Part shown: piece by piece, positions 38,960 to 51,117 of the stretch
Layout: every line of letters starts with the position of its first letter
How positions within the stretch are numbered: position 1 is the stretch's first letter
Source: Stropharia rugosoannulata
Taxonomy: Eukaryota; Basidiomycota; Agaricomycetes; Agaricales; Strophariaceae
DNA: 64,000 nt
NCBI GenBank assembly: GCA_028532985.1
Contig: JANCIK010000012.1
Span: 1,178,001 to 1,242,000 of the forward strand
Reading direction: 5' to 3'
Program-made: the position numbers and the translations under genes
Notes under the pieces: generated by a model
What the model was told of the DNA's origin: nothing
The model's database searches: none
What the model saw: the letters and a program-made list of their open reading frames with translations, nothing else

Positions 38960-41009
38960 TCAGACAATAGGGTAGTCGGGGGGTTGTTCCTCGTACACAT
39001 CGACTTGCTCAATATGTTCCTTGAGCCATTCCAGCGATTCACGGTTCGTGCAGAAGTGCCGGTCCACCAACAGTCGGAATAACGGCATCCCCATGTCGCT
39101 TCGCTGCTTGACGACACGGTGGAGCAGCGGCTTGCTGACAAACGCATCCCTAGCTATAGAAAGGGTGGTCAGATCAGGGAATGGCGGGTACTTCCACTCC
39201 CCGGGAGTAGCGGGGATTAGCTGTCGCAAAAGCGCCGTGCATGAATCTACCCCATCCAGCGCAAGCGCACGGAGGGGTACGTGCTCCAGGGGTCCTACGA
39301 GGTCTACCGGGTCATCGGGGTTGACAAGTTCAGGCATGTCGGAGAGGGACAGGGAAGTGAAGGATGGATAATTCTTGGGGTTTTCCCCAATGACCTCCAG
39401 GAGGGTGGAGAGCTGCTTTGGTGACGAGAGACGTGCTAGGTGAAGCGAATCCAGCGCGGGTAGAGAGAGGAGGCCGAAGAATGTGCTAATCCAGAAAGGT
39501 GGAGAGGAAGGCGGCGGGGTGTCGGACTCGTTTAATGTTATAGAAAGGTGGGATAGCACAGGGAAGGGGACACTTCTTACCGTCGGGTCTATGGCTTTAA
39601 GTTCATCAGAAACAGTCGGTGTCCCGTCTAATATACTGAGTAGTGCATATCTTGGGTCGAGGTCATATATAAACAAGTTCGTTAGGTTCTTGAGGTTAGT
39701 GAATATTTCCTTAAGCTTCTCAAGCTTGGGCCATTGTACGCCATGCAGTTCGAGTGTGGTCAGGTTGACAGATGGTAGCGCGCTACATCCGTGGTAGAGT
39801 TCGCATGTGTGCATGAAGAGATGGAGGGGGAAACGGCGGCGCATTGGTTGCGGACCAGCACGACGTAAGTCATCATGGCTTTGGTTGACGTGCGCCATAG
39901 ATACTGCGTCGCGTGCGTACGCCATGATGCTTGGCGGTGTCGTAAAGGCCTCTGTGCTGTTGCTCTCGTGTAGGTAGAATGTCTCCAGCTTGGGACATGC
40001 AAATACGCTAACCAACCCGGCGATATTCCTGTGTAGCCATTCGGAAGTGTAGACGGTCAGTCTGCGTAACTCCGGGAGATAAAGAGGTGGTCGAATTGCA
40101 TCGTCCTCGTATATCTGCGACAGGACACGCGACGAGCTAACGTGTAGGATTAATTCCTGAAGTTCCGTCGTTCCTCCCAGCATTTCATTCAACCTTGCAT
40201 ATCTTGGCCATGTCCCGTATCCTCGGATTTCCAAAGTGCGTAATCCGCGAAGAGAGAATCCCAAGCTACCGATATCGACGTGTCGCAGAGACAAGTGCTT
40301 CAGTCTGGGGAGTTGGTCTCCAAACACATGGGGAGGAAGAGATACATGATTGTCGTGTGCATAGTAAGAAATGCTGAGATATTCGAGGAACGGCGCCGGC
40401 TTGTTTTCCAGAAGCGTAAACAGGTGCTTATTTGCAATTGTCACGAAGAGCTTCGACCAGCGCTCGATTTGTGGAAGCAATTTGTCCATTATCTCTTCGG
40501 TAGTGGCCGCATCCCAGTAGCAGCTCAGTTGCACGGTAAGCGGGTGCATCTTTGACCACTGTAGGCGAGTCGGCAGGAAATCCAGTTCCTTGGTGACATT
40601 CGCAAACGACAGATGTATGACGCTCCAGAAAGAAGGTGTCTCGAGAACGAGAGCTCGGAACTTGTGCGAAAGCTTGCTTGCCAGCGCAAGGAACTTGTCG
40701 TCGGGGCCCAGGCTCCCGGCATGGTCAAAACAACCAAACTCTAGGATGCGGCACAGGAGTTCATTCGGAAGGTCAAGTAGCGATCCTCTGAGGGGTTCGA
40801 CCGAACCATCGCTGGTACTTGGTCCATATTTGTCCTGGAGATGATTGAACAGCACCGCTCTTCGTGATGCAAAATAGTCGGTAGTGCTGCAGAACTTTTG
40901 AATTGACAGATTGACACGTGTGCTAGATATCTTACGTTTGGCCACTTGGCGTATTGAGAGGATGCGTGTAATTGTCTGTAGGGGTATCTAGAGCTTTACA
41001 AGAAGACAT
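38960..41009 (-). CDS. F-box protein with leucine-rich C-terminal region
   Basis: Probable substrate adaptor of an SCF ubiquitin ligase; such proteins are greatly expanded in Agaricomycetes. The F-box is near residues 45-100: LLDLPNELLCRILEFGCFD, then FLALASKLSHKFRALVLETP and SFWSVIHLSF. The rest carries loosely repeated leucine-rich segments (LPRLKHLSLRHVDIGSLGF, VNLTTLELHGVQWPKLEKL, SLSLSDMPELVN), ending YPIV with TGA at 38960-38962. The long exon has no ATG ahead of the F-box. I therefore start at the ATG 41007-41009 (MSSCKALDTPTDNYTHPLN) and splice a 49-nt intron (40935-40887, GTAAGA...CTGCAG), which keeps frame into TTDYFASRRAVLF. The target protein is unknown. Confidence 0.85.
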
Positions 41010-42157
41010 AGGGAACGAACAGAAAAGCAGGAACGAAATGGAAGTGGGGAAAGCCAAGCTGCTGACTGCCGCGGTATCCCTTAACCGTCGATCAGCGCAT
41101 TTAGCTTTACAAGTGTTTATAGAATAGCCACATATGGTTAGCCGATCTTATCTCTTAATTAAATCTTATCTCTGTGGCACAGGTGCGCCTTGGATGTGCC
41201 GTGCGCAAGAGTTTGAGAGTGACGGCGAGTCAGTGTGATGAGCGCGTACTAGCTTGGACAGAGAAAAAGACTGGCTCATGTGCGTGAGGTGCGTGCGGCA
41301 CGGATTGTTCTATGACCAAATCTTGGTGAACTCGTTCAACAGTATCACAACTTCAATACCAGATTACATAGCTAGGAAGATATATAAATTCAAGTATTAA
41401 CTCAAACCCATCAAGCGTATCATATCGGAGTCTGCTTTTGGGAGACTAACTCAAACCTATGGATAAACCTTGAGCTGCGCGCCTCGACAGTATTACCGAT
41501 GCATTTTTCCGGAATGAATTTAAACTCGTATCTCTAATTGGTGGCAAATTAATTAATAAAATTCCAATAACACAAGGTTGCCCAAAACACATCAATGCAG
41601 GCCAGAAATTTAATTTGAAGAGGACGCACATATGTCAGTAAGGGTTAATGTTTCCTTATCTTCGTGCAGCTCCGAGTACGTAGGCGAGAGCCGAATCGTA
41701 TTGAATCTTTTAAGTTTTAAGCTTTGATGACTGCGAGGGTTGGGTACCGGGTCTCGATACATGTCACCAGAAACTTTCAGGGAAGTACAGATCAATGGCA
41801 AATAAGATGTTCGTTATTAGGAGAATTACATTTTCGAAGCGATATGGAAGGAAGTGTACATTGTCGAAAGCATTTATGCAATTAAAGAATACAGAATTAT
41901 GCCACAATGATACCATATGAAGGTCAACAGATAGAAAGCATGTCCGGTGAAGATGTGCGGCGGGGAAGCAGTGCAGTGTGTATGTGTGGAGGTGCAAGAG
42001 ATCGGCCAATCAATATGAAGACAGAGGGGACAAAGTCATAAGTCATGACGAGGAACATAATGCAAGATGTAATCCAATGCAAGAAAGCAGTCTCACTCTA
42101 TTCTAATAGGGGATGATGAAAGTCGGAACACAGCCAGACCATGCCAGACCTGCTTGT
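41010..42157. other. Tandem intergenic region
   Basis: About 1.15 kb between the ZIP gene 3' end and the F-box gene start, both minus strand. Short ORFs only; no repeat or RNA gene recognised. Confidence 0.4.
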
Positions 42158-44281
42158 TCACTCCCCGAGACCGACAAGCACCATCATACCCACACCCAGG
42201 AGTAGGCTAATAATTGCAAGGGCGCGCCTGCCCATCGACGCCTTCTTCGCATGTGCATGATGCTCTTCGACTTTGCGCCGTTCTTCTGCGCCCCTGTTGG
42301 AGGCGCTTCCCCCATTGACAGGCCGCGGGCAGCCAGAAGCTTGAGGACCCTCAAAGTCCCCGTTCTGCCTGTGCTGGTCCTTCCACGCACGGTCCGCAGG
42401 GCTGTGCCCATTCGTTCCTGCATGTTCATGTTCATGTTCATGTTCATGTCCGTGTCCGTGTCCGTGTCCGTGTCCGTGTCCGTGTCCGTGTCCGTGTCCG
42501 TGTCCGTGTCCGTGTCCGTGTCCGTGTCCGTGTCCGTGTCCGTGTCCGTGTCCGTGTCCGTGTCCGTGTCCGTGTCCGTGTCCGTGTCCATGTCCGTGTC
42601 CGTGTCCGTGTCCGTGTCCGTGTCCGTGTCCGTGTCCGTGTCCGTGTCCGTGTCCGTGTCCGTGTCCGTGTCCATGCCCATGTCCGTGACCAAACAATTC
42701 TTCATCATGCTCCCCATTATCTTCATGCGCATGGTGATGGTGATGGTGGCCCCCCTCAACGTCACCGAACACGAAGTCACCTGCGAGCATCTCTACCGTC
42801 GCAGCATAAATAAGCATACCGGCGGATATAGCGGACATGATGCCCTGTACGAGCAGCATTTTGGCTGGAAAAACATTTAGGATGTGAAGCATAATCATAG
42901 TTAAGAGTCACACACCTCCCCCGTGGCCGGGAGACGTAACCGGCCACAAAGTCATCCCTAATCCCATTCCCGCAGGCGTGGTGACCCCAAATAGAAAACT
43001 CAGAGTCGGGCTGAGCCAGTGCACGGAGCATATCCACGACAGAGGGTTATACCATCTTGAGCGAGTTTGTTTTCTTCTCTTGCGGGGGAGCGCTTCCAAA
43101 TCGCCGGTGGAAGCTCCTCCCATTACGTCTTCCGTGCCACGTTCGTTATCAACCTCCTCTCTCTTCGCTGGAATAGCGGCAATGCGTACACCCAAAGAAA
43201 ATCCTTCAAACAGCTGGTGAAAGATCACCGCGGTGGTGAGGGAAGCTGATAGAGGTCAGCTAATGGGGAGAGAGGGGGGTAGGGGGACTTACTAAACTCT
43301 GCACCGGACGTCAGTGCCAACGTCATCCCGATCACTAGGGAGTGAATCATGATTCCGAGCTGCAGCACGAGAATACCGACGATCTGGCGTCGACGGTCAA
43401 CTGGAGAGTGGATACGTTCGTGCTCCCGTGCATGTTCTTCTTCGGAGAGGTGTGTATGTAAGTGGTGGTCGTGGACGTGCTCATGTGCGATGGCGAGGCG
43501 GCATATACGGGGGGAGTTATTGATCACTTCGATGGGGACGATTACTTTGGCTACGGGGGGTAGGTGGTGATTGTTGTTTTGGGGTTCGATGTGCGCTTCG
43601 AGAAGTGGTGTCTCCTCTGACGGAAGTTTAGTCGGCTCTGATGACCGGGACCGGGACCTTGACGGCGACACAGAGTCATCCTCTGGATGTACCACGGGCT
43701 TGTCATGAAGATATTCTACAAATGTAGTTGAAATATCTGCGGGAGATGTCAGAGATGTACCGTGAAACATTCTATACCACCAGCATGCGCACATTCAATG
43801 AGAAAAATGGTCAGTAGAGATCCCAAGCTATGTAGGCGTCAGCGCTGGTCCCTCTTCTTAGAAATAGTGAACGTACATTATAGATCCAGTCCACTTCCCC
43901 AAATGGTGGTATTTCTGCTCAACTTTAGGGCTTTGCAAAGAGCTGAACGCGTCGTCAAGTAGATGGATGAACGCCGTGGCCAAAATAACGCCTGTTCCAA
44001 AGTGTTTTCCGATAAAAAAGACGGTCCCTGGTATCCGAATCCCTGGAATCTGCTTCGAAATTGTTGGAAACGATACAGCTGGATATATGCGTAGTATTTA
44101 GTACTGAAACGTCATTGACACAACGCGACCCACCAAAGAGCGAGACGGCCAGGATGATGAGCATCACCCCGACCTTTCGAGGCTCCGATACCGAGTCTAC
44201 TGCTACAGGGCGTTCCATAGCTAGCGGATAAGGATGAGATGGGTCATGGATGATGATAGTAATACTAAGTAGACCACCCAT
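42158..44281 (-). CDS. ZIP-family metal (zinc/iron) transporter with giant His-rich loop
   Basis: Membrane importer of Zn2+ or related divalent metals. Spliced blocks in order: GVMLIILAVSLFG (TM1), then KHFGTGVILATAFIHLLDDA. A His-rich cytosolic loop between TM3 and TM4 follows (HEHVHDHHLHTHL, EEEHAREHERIH). TM4 carries the metal-site His in GIMIHSLVIGMTL, and TM5 carries the signature IFHQLFEGFSLGVRIAAIP. Next come FGVTTPAGMGLGM (TM6) and LLVQGIMSAISAGMLIYAA (TM7). The TM7-TM8 loop holds HHHHHH plus about 40 Gly-His pairs and a short Glu-His run. TM8 is IISLLLGVGMMVLVGLGE, ending at TGA 42158-42160. The outermost in-frame ATG is 44279-44281; the ATG at 44216-44218 (MERPVAVDS) is an equally plausible start. 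The Gly-His tract sits on the cytosolic side by family topology, so metal sensing or buffering is a reasonable inference. Confidence 0.9.
42448..42690. repeat. Hexanucleotide microsatellite (GTCCGT)n inside the ZIP gene
   Basis: About 243 bp of nearly perfect GTCCGT units on the plus strand, broken by a few C-to-T/G-to-A type variants (for example ATGTCC near 42588 and 42672). It is followed by GTTCAT units down to about 42420. On the coding strand GGACAC reads Gly-His and GAACAT reads Glu-His. All three frames stay open on both strands across the repeat, producing spurious SerVal, AspThr and similar ORFs. Confidence 0.95.
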
Positions 44282-45052
44282 GGCCAAGGGAACCGCATCA
44301 GTCAAAATTAAACTAAAAACACCGACAAATACTTACACACCACTTACATCATCCTTCTATTGGTTACCGAATTGACTTCCAACCTTTTGCAACTTACTTA
44401 CAACTTGATTGCAGCTGTTAGTATGAGTTAAACATGAATCTTGAACTCTCTATCATGCCACTATTGTCTCTCCATATGTTTAGCATTGGACAGAGATTAG
44501 ATGTAATGTACATGTATTCAGACATCTTCCCTCAGGCGCTACGGCAGTGAGTTGGTATCAGTGCGGGCCCCGTTGAATGAGTCGACTAATTTCTGGTCAT
44601 AACACAATCTGAGACACACGCACCTCATAGTATTACCTTATTGTGAGGCAGTCGTAGTCCTATTGCAGTCCTGCCGTGGTCAACCTGGTTTATTGCTGGT
44701 TTACGAAGCTAACTTGCTAGATCCTCTGGTAGCAAAGGGATGGATTATTTCTACAATACTGGAGTACAAGTGAACAAGAAGATGGGCTGTAAGTAGTACA
44801 GTGTGCAGTGAGGTAGTACAGAGGTTGTAGATGGGGTGTCAGACGGAAAGGAAGGGAGGCATAGTGAGTTCTATACTGGTACAAATTTACCTCTTCGGGC
44901 TTCCGGGACAGCCGTACATAGGGGTATAAGGCTGAGGGTATTTGCAATTGGGTTTGTTACATGCACGTTACCCGTACATGCATTCACGTCAACGAGCGTT
45001 AATAAATTAAATTAAAGGAGAGAGAAACTTGAAAAAAGACATGTCAAAATTG
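44282..45052. other. Tandem intergenic region
   Basis: About 0.77 kb between the kinase gene 3' end and the ZIP gene start, both minus strand. No feature recognised. Confidence 0.4.
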
Positions 45053-47452
45053 TTATGCCGGCCGTCGTACCTGGGACGCGTGCAGGACGTCGAAGAGGAG
45101 CGAGACTTGAGCCATGCTCGGTCGAGCGGCCGGGTCTTCTGTCCAGCACTGCCGTAGGATATCTCGGAATACAGCCTCGCCAGCGCAGTCGACATCAAGA
45201 AGGCACGTCTCGTCCATTACTGGTCGGATGCCGCGCAGGATGTCGACAGTCACGGCGTGGTCGTTCGTCCGATTTGCGTATGGGAGCTTTCCTGAGGTAA
45301 CCTGTGAAATAAGAAATGCAGCAAGTCAGATATTTCGCACTAAAAGTAAAAGGAAGACATATAGCTGTCAAATAAAGGCAGCAGCAACGTACCTCGAGAC
45401 ATATGCTCGCAAATGCATATACGTCGCTCGCCGTCGTTATTGGAGGCGGTGTGTCATCGTCTTGAACGAGAGCGAGCACGAGTTCGGGTGCCATCCACCT
45501 TGTCGAGCCTGCGAAGAACGATGTGGGCGCCATGTTTGCATTCAGGGGCAGATCGTTGCTAATTTCTTCCAGCACCTTCGACAGTCCGAAATCAGTGATG
45601 ATTGGCGTGCCCGCGTCGTCAATGAGGATGTTGCCACCCTTAAGGTCCCCATGTATTATTGTCGGCTTGACAGTATGGAGGTACGTTATCCCTGATGCTA
45701 CCTGTGTAAGCTACGTAGTGAATGGCAGGTAAGAAGCGCGAACCACAGTGTTTGCAAAGAGTGGAGACGTACTAGGCTAAGACGGTCCACCGAAGGGTTC
45801 TCTCGGATGTACGAACATATGGTACCGTTTGAACACCATTGAGAGACCATAGCTAAGCTAGTAGGGCTCTGTACGATGCCGAAGAGCTGACTGACATTGC
45901 GGTGACAGAGCCGGTGCCATGCGAGAACTTCTGCCTGAAGGCGCTAAAATGACTAAGGTCAGTCGGAACTCGTGATTAATTTGGGATACGGTGTAATACC
46001 TTGACCAGTTTCTCCCGGACATTGTTGACCATGATTTGACGTAAGAACTTCAGCGCAACCTGGATTGGAATAAATAAATAGTAAAGTAAAGTAAGGAGGG
46101 AGAGCCATACTTTCTTCCTCTTCTTGTCCATAGGGTCCTCCCACATACCCATCCATACATCAGAGAACGCGCCATGCGCGACGGCCGAGTCACCAATGAT
46201 ATCGACGTCGTCGGTGAGGTCAACAACCTTGATGGAGCCCTTCACGACGAGCGTTTTCGTCACCGTCTCCTGCAGGAACTTCTGTCTGCACCGCTGCTTG
46301 AGTCGCGAGTAGTCGAGATGCTCCTCTGTCCACCTGAATTCATCGTAAGACGAGATGGATAGCGCAATGGAGCGTAGAGAGCCAAAATAGAGGAATGAGA
46401 CATGTGTTTGTAGGACACAGGCGTTGCGTAGATGCACATCAATTGCAGATTCCAGACCGATGTCTATCCAGACTGTGGAATATGGGCCAGGAGCTGCAGA
46501 TGATGTCGGGCAAGGGTCGTCGTCGATGGATGCGCCGATGAGATACAGAGCCAGAGTGGGCAGCAGTGGGAAAAAGAGGTCACAGCACTCGCTACAGGCA
46601 CCTTCAGTATTAAGATAGATTATTTAAATTTGACTACTTACGGATTCTCGATAAGACCCTCATCAAGGGTTCCGAAGCATTTGTCTGATACAATAAATTC
46701 TTGGTCTTCAGTGGCTATCCCAATACAGAGCTCGGCCTTGCAAAGTCGCCAGCAATATAGATCCATGAGATTGTGCAGGTCGTCAAGGGAGGCATCTACA
46801 ATGGGCGCTTCTCCGTGCCTTCGTTCGTAGGCATTGTCTCCGGTTTCCGTGTGTTCGAGAAAATACATAAAGCTCTGTAACACGTGTCGCAGGCGCAGCT
46901 GTACGATGAGGGGCCCATAGGCACTCAAGACGTAACCATCCTCGAAGCCCTTCTTATAAGCGTCTTGCAGGGATTGCACAATTTTTTCGAACCCCTCGCT
47001 GTTCCGAAACCGAATAAAGAGAAAGTACTTGCGCAGGGCCTCTATGTCGCGCACCGTCAGAGGAAGCGCGTCCGTGCGCTGTGCACTCCTCCGCGCGCCC
47101 CATCCATCTCTCCACACCGTGCGCTCCAATATTTGCCTAACCACCCCCTCTGCTTGAGCCTCCAGATGCGCAAACGAGTGCTCGGCTGCGCGCAGCGCCT
47201 GAAGTGTCTCTACTGACAACAAGCCAATGTCGAGATCACTGAAGATGGTGGGCTGGTTTGCAGGCGGCTTGTGTGTCTCGATGAGCTCGTTGGTACAGGC
47301 ATCATATACGTGCAGCCGTGGTGGGCGGGAGGCAAGAGCTGGGCCGCTGGATGGTAGGCAGATCAGATACGAATGTTATGCCCGGAACAGCACACAGCGT
47401 ACGGGGATAGCCATAAGTCCCAGATAAACGGAGAGAAGTATTTCGTGATCAT
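45053..47452 (-). CDS. DUF4238-like region fused to a TKL-type protein kinase; 5' end unresolved
   Basis: The N-terminal half (46400-47360) reads RLHVYDACTNELIETHKPPA, FSDLDIGLL, HLEAQAEGVVRQILERTVW, DIEALRKYFLFIRFRNSEGF, AELCIGIATEDQEFIVSD and FFPLLPTLALYLIG. I match this to the DUF4238 pattern (conserved length, the LRKYFLF helix, the late FxxSD...FPLxPTxAL block). A linker with SSYDEFRWTEEHLDYSRLKQ follows, then a kinase domain. Its landmarks are the beta3 Lys in KKVALKFLRQ, EVLAWHRLCHRNVSQLFG, the catalytic loop IIHGDLKGGNILIDD, DFG in ITDFGLSKV, APE in STRWMAPEL and the C-lobe CWTEDPAARPSMAQVS. The key catalytic residues are present. The stop is at 45053-45055. The ATG at 47450-47452 (MITKYFSPFIWDLWLS) is the outermost usable one. 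A good intron acceptor just before it implies another coding exon upstream that I could not join. Confidence 0.78.
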
Positions 47453-49084
47453 GACGCTGTACATGGTATGTCAGTTCATTCTATTCCTAGATGTATATGT
47501 TCAAGAAACGTACCTGCGTAAAGATGAGTCGTACTGCGTTGTGCATGCCGTTCAGGCGACAGCAGCATGAAACGAGGATGATGGCTTTGTCGATGTTGAG
47601 CTACGCGGTGCTGTGCGCTTCACACGCCACAGCGCGCGTTGTGTTCAGGAGATGGGAAACGTGTGTTACTGTAGAGGCGCTTACTACGAGCGATCCATGG
47701 GCGAACAGAAAGTGGGGAAAGAGTGGGGGTGGGGCAGTTTATGTATGATATCGTCAGGTGTTGCTATCAGGCCACTGAGCACCTTTGACATGGGAGTTGA
47801 AAGCCGTGAATGAATTATACCCGAGCGCTGTACCTGTGGCGCAGGTAAGTAGTGCGTCATAGTTATATTTTTATTGCACTCCAAGGTCCAGACCCCAGGC
47901 TCAAAAGGTGTACACGGAAGTTCACTGTCGAATCACGTCATTGTCAAGCGATAATGGGCGGCAGGGAGTATATATAGAGGAGAGGTAGAGCCTGGTAGAG
48001 TTGGTTTTGGAATGGTATGCTGTGACCATGGTATGCCAGATGCTACGATGCTGCGACTGAACAACATCCAGAAACGTATATTAGGGGCTGGACTAGACAC
48101 GGTCTAAAATGGGGCGGGTTTTTGTTGGAGCTGGTTTGATAGGAATTTGCGCAGATAACTCCTGGGTTGTAAGCAGAAAGATCTGCATTGCTTTTCTCCC
48201 GTTTATCCTGACACAATAATCAGTAAGAAACTTGTGATAGCATCTTCAACAGTAAAAACAATAGGAAGGTCGTACAAGCTGTTGCAACTCACAGAAATTA
48301 TTTTCCAGGATGGGATGCTCAGTGCACCTTCTCGTCGTATGAGGTGGTACAACGGGAAGGACGTAGTAGACATCTACCATATTTCAATTTACGACCTATC
48401 TTCAATGCCTGAGCCTGTTTAGAGGTGTCAATTCCTATCCTTACAGTGTCCTTAGTATTCGCTTATAATCTGTAAGTATTTTCGGGTTTGAAGACCTTCT
48501 GCTGTGCGATCTTCCATGTACTCTACAAGAGCCAAGCCCGACGCACACGAACCTGTCTACATAGTATTCGTCAAAGCTAGTTCTTAATTATGTTTCCGCT
48601 ATCAAATTTAGTGAGATGTGACACACTTTTTGTTAAGAAATCCTCGAATTCTTTAATGTAGGCAAACATGCCAGTGCCGGTGAGGAGCGAGGCAAATCAA
48701 AGGCAAATCTTGTCAGAAATAATATGTCAGTGCATCCTTTGCCATCTGGGGGCGTTCAATAAGAAGGAAGGGCGAGCAGATAGAGAACTTAAACATATAG
48801 GTCACCATTGAGAGATATGGGCTATGGCAGAGACGAGTACTTATGCGCATACATTCACGTAGGCTTGCGACCAGCCGTTACCTGCCGACTTTGCACTTGT
48901 TTAATCTCGGCCACTCGGCATCTTCTGTGCACGCCCCGGTAGTACAGTGCCAAACGTCAAAACTAGGCCACTCAGGTCTGAGCTCAATTTTGCTCCAAAT
49001 TGAAAAAAAATTGAACTTTAGGAAGGAAACTGGGTAAGATATGCATAAAAATGCAATTTCCGAAAATTGCCCGATCACGTGATC

Positions 49085-49353
49085 AAATTCAGATTTGAGG
49101 CAAAAAAAATTCAATGTCAGACCGCCTGAAAACTCCGTAGATGGGATTGATAAGACTTGACACCATGCCTCGACCTTCGAAACGAGTCCTGCAAGCCATC
49201 ATGATGGATATCCACCTTCTAGTGCACAGAAACACCTAGTCCTCGGTCGTTGCTCGGTGGCGTGTGGGAATGTTTAGATAAGATCATGATGTAATCATTG
49301 CTATATATGGACGGACCATGTGACGTCAGGGTCCAAAATTCAGATTTGGGGCA
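49085..49353. repeat. Pair of 18-bp direct repeats next to a palindrome
   Basis: AAATTCAGATTTGAGGCA at 49085-49102 recurs as AAATTCAGATTTGGGGCA at 49336-49353 (17 of 18 identical). Each is followed within a few bases by an A- or T-homopolymer. The first copy abuts the palindrome GATCACGTGATC. A mobile-element origin is possible. Confidence 0.45.
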
Positions 49354-51049
49354 GATTTTTTTTTTCAAAACTGAGAATTAGAGTACATTTTTGTGATGGT
49401 TCGAAAGAGAATTAAAATCCGCATCTAATGGCACTATTTTCCAAGAAAAAAAGGAAGTTTTGTAGGCTTAGTTATGGTTTCAAAATATCAGGTCACGGGA
49501 TGTCGGTTCTTAGCGTTTGACACTGTAAAAAGCACGAATAGCGAACCGCATAGGGCACTGGTAGCGAGTCTAATATTCACGGGTCATAACGCGAACACCC
49601 TGTCAAAAACGGCATTATCGGCATGTCAATCGATATCTGATCCGAATATTATTGCCAGACTTGTCAAACGTACTTCAGATATCTCGAACAAAGTCCTAAT
49701 GGACAAACATAAACTTCAAACCCCATGAACGATCAGGAGACGAACGACTACAGGGACAAGTAGTGATCTGGCGGTCATAAGTCTGCTGGAAGCATGGTAA
49801 ACGCAAGCATATGAAAAGTGCTTTATACTCTTGAGCTAAATATAGATAGATCTGTACATTGTACTTCATCGGTGAAGGAAGGTGAAGGAGGGGACAATCC
49901 GGGACGAAGATAATGGAAACCTGATATTTCCGATAAACGCCTACTCTTCACGTTGAATGTGAATTCTCTAGCGTCTCCGCATGGAGTGGCAATGTGGCAG
50001 GGGCTTGTGTCACTCTAATCTTCAGATATACTACTTCAATCTAACTTCAATTTATATTTTATTTCAACCACTGAAATCTGAGGTCTGAGGCCTGAGGCCT
50101 GAAGCTTGAAGCCCGACTTACACCCCTCCTGTGAACGCGCGTTTATGCGCGCCGGCATCTTCGGCTGTCACGGCAATTGAACGGCATGTCGGTTGTCTCC
50201 GAGACGCACGCTTCCCACCTGAAATGCCCAAAAATTCTACTTTGGAGAAACAGAAGGCAAGATAACCTACCTCGATCGTCCATAATCCCATGGGTCAAAC
50301 CTGGTGGTACATACGGGTTCGATGGTCAGAGAAGACCTTCTGAGAACACAATGAGCTTCTGCCACCTCGAGCAGCGTACGTCCGGCGACCTGCGCCTTCC
50401 TATGTCGGAGACAATTGTGCATAAACGTGGCAAAGATCCGGGACTAGGTTGCTGACATAGCAGGCCGTCCGACCTTGTATCTCACGACCCAGAGCGTCCC
50501 GAGGCGCCCCGCCTGTCGGTGCCCATGGGCAGCATGCTAATAGACTGCGGCACGGGTCTAGCGCTGTGGGGCTGCACAACTTCCATCAGACTGGGGGGTG
50601 GAGGAGAAGACTGGAGAAGGGTTCGGAGACTGGACATGGACGGAGTCCAGACTCGACAGGAATAACTATGTCGCTACTAATTGCCGGCGCTATGTTTCCG
50701 CCCGGGCACGCGGTCCCTGGCCCGTATTTGAAATACCAATTTTCTTGGGGCAATCTTGAGGGTTGCGAGGCTGCAGAAGGGGGTGGTGTGGGTATCGGAA
50801 CCGGGGTGCGCGAGGAGAGGCGAGGGTGCGCCTGGGTGCGCGTAGGGCACCAACTGCGCGTGGATGTGCCAAGTTCACGCGACGGTGCGACTTCGAAATA
50901 TGGAGCACACGGCTGCAGAAAAATGTGTCTACGTCCTCAGAGGGTGCGTATTCGGTAGATGATAGGGTACGATAGGGTATTCAAGCATTCAAAATAGTTA
51001 GATTGTTCCCAAGGCACGTCTCTCCTTATCTATCGCTGTCGTTCTTTTT

Positions 51050-51117
51050 GCGGGGGGTAGATGCGAGAGAAGAGCGGGGCTCGCCTGGGGTCAAATCAAA
51101 GGAAGCCAATCCCCCAG
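51050..51117. promoter_or_regulatory. Cluster of SYGGRG (CreA/Cre1-type) motifs upstream of the first hexose transporter
   Basis: Four matches to the fungal carbon-catabolite-repressor site SYGGRG occur within 70 bp: GCGGGG at 51050, GCGGGG at 51074, CTGGGG at 51085 and the reverse-strand CTGGGG at 51112-51117. They lie 410-480 bp upstream of the transporter ATG. The motif is short, so binding is inferred only from the clustering. Confidence 0.35.

Noticed and set aside
38960..40945. F-box protein as a single-exon gene starting at 40945
   Set aside because: The codon there is GTG, and no ATG precedes the F-box. A 49-nt intron to an upstream exon with an ATG at 41007-41009 keeps frame.
42184..42880. 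Long ORFs of SerVal repeats (+) and AspThr repeats (-) overlapping the ZIP gene
   Set aside because: They are by-products of a six-base repeat that keeps every frame open. Only the Gly-His frame joins to ZIP transmembrane segments.
44303..44305. ZIP start at 44305
   Set aside because: The codon is TTG. The outermost in-frame ATG is 44279-44281, with another at 44216-44218.
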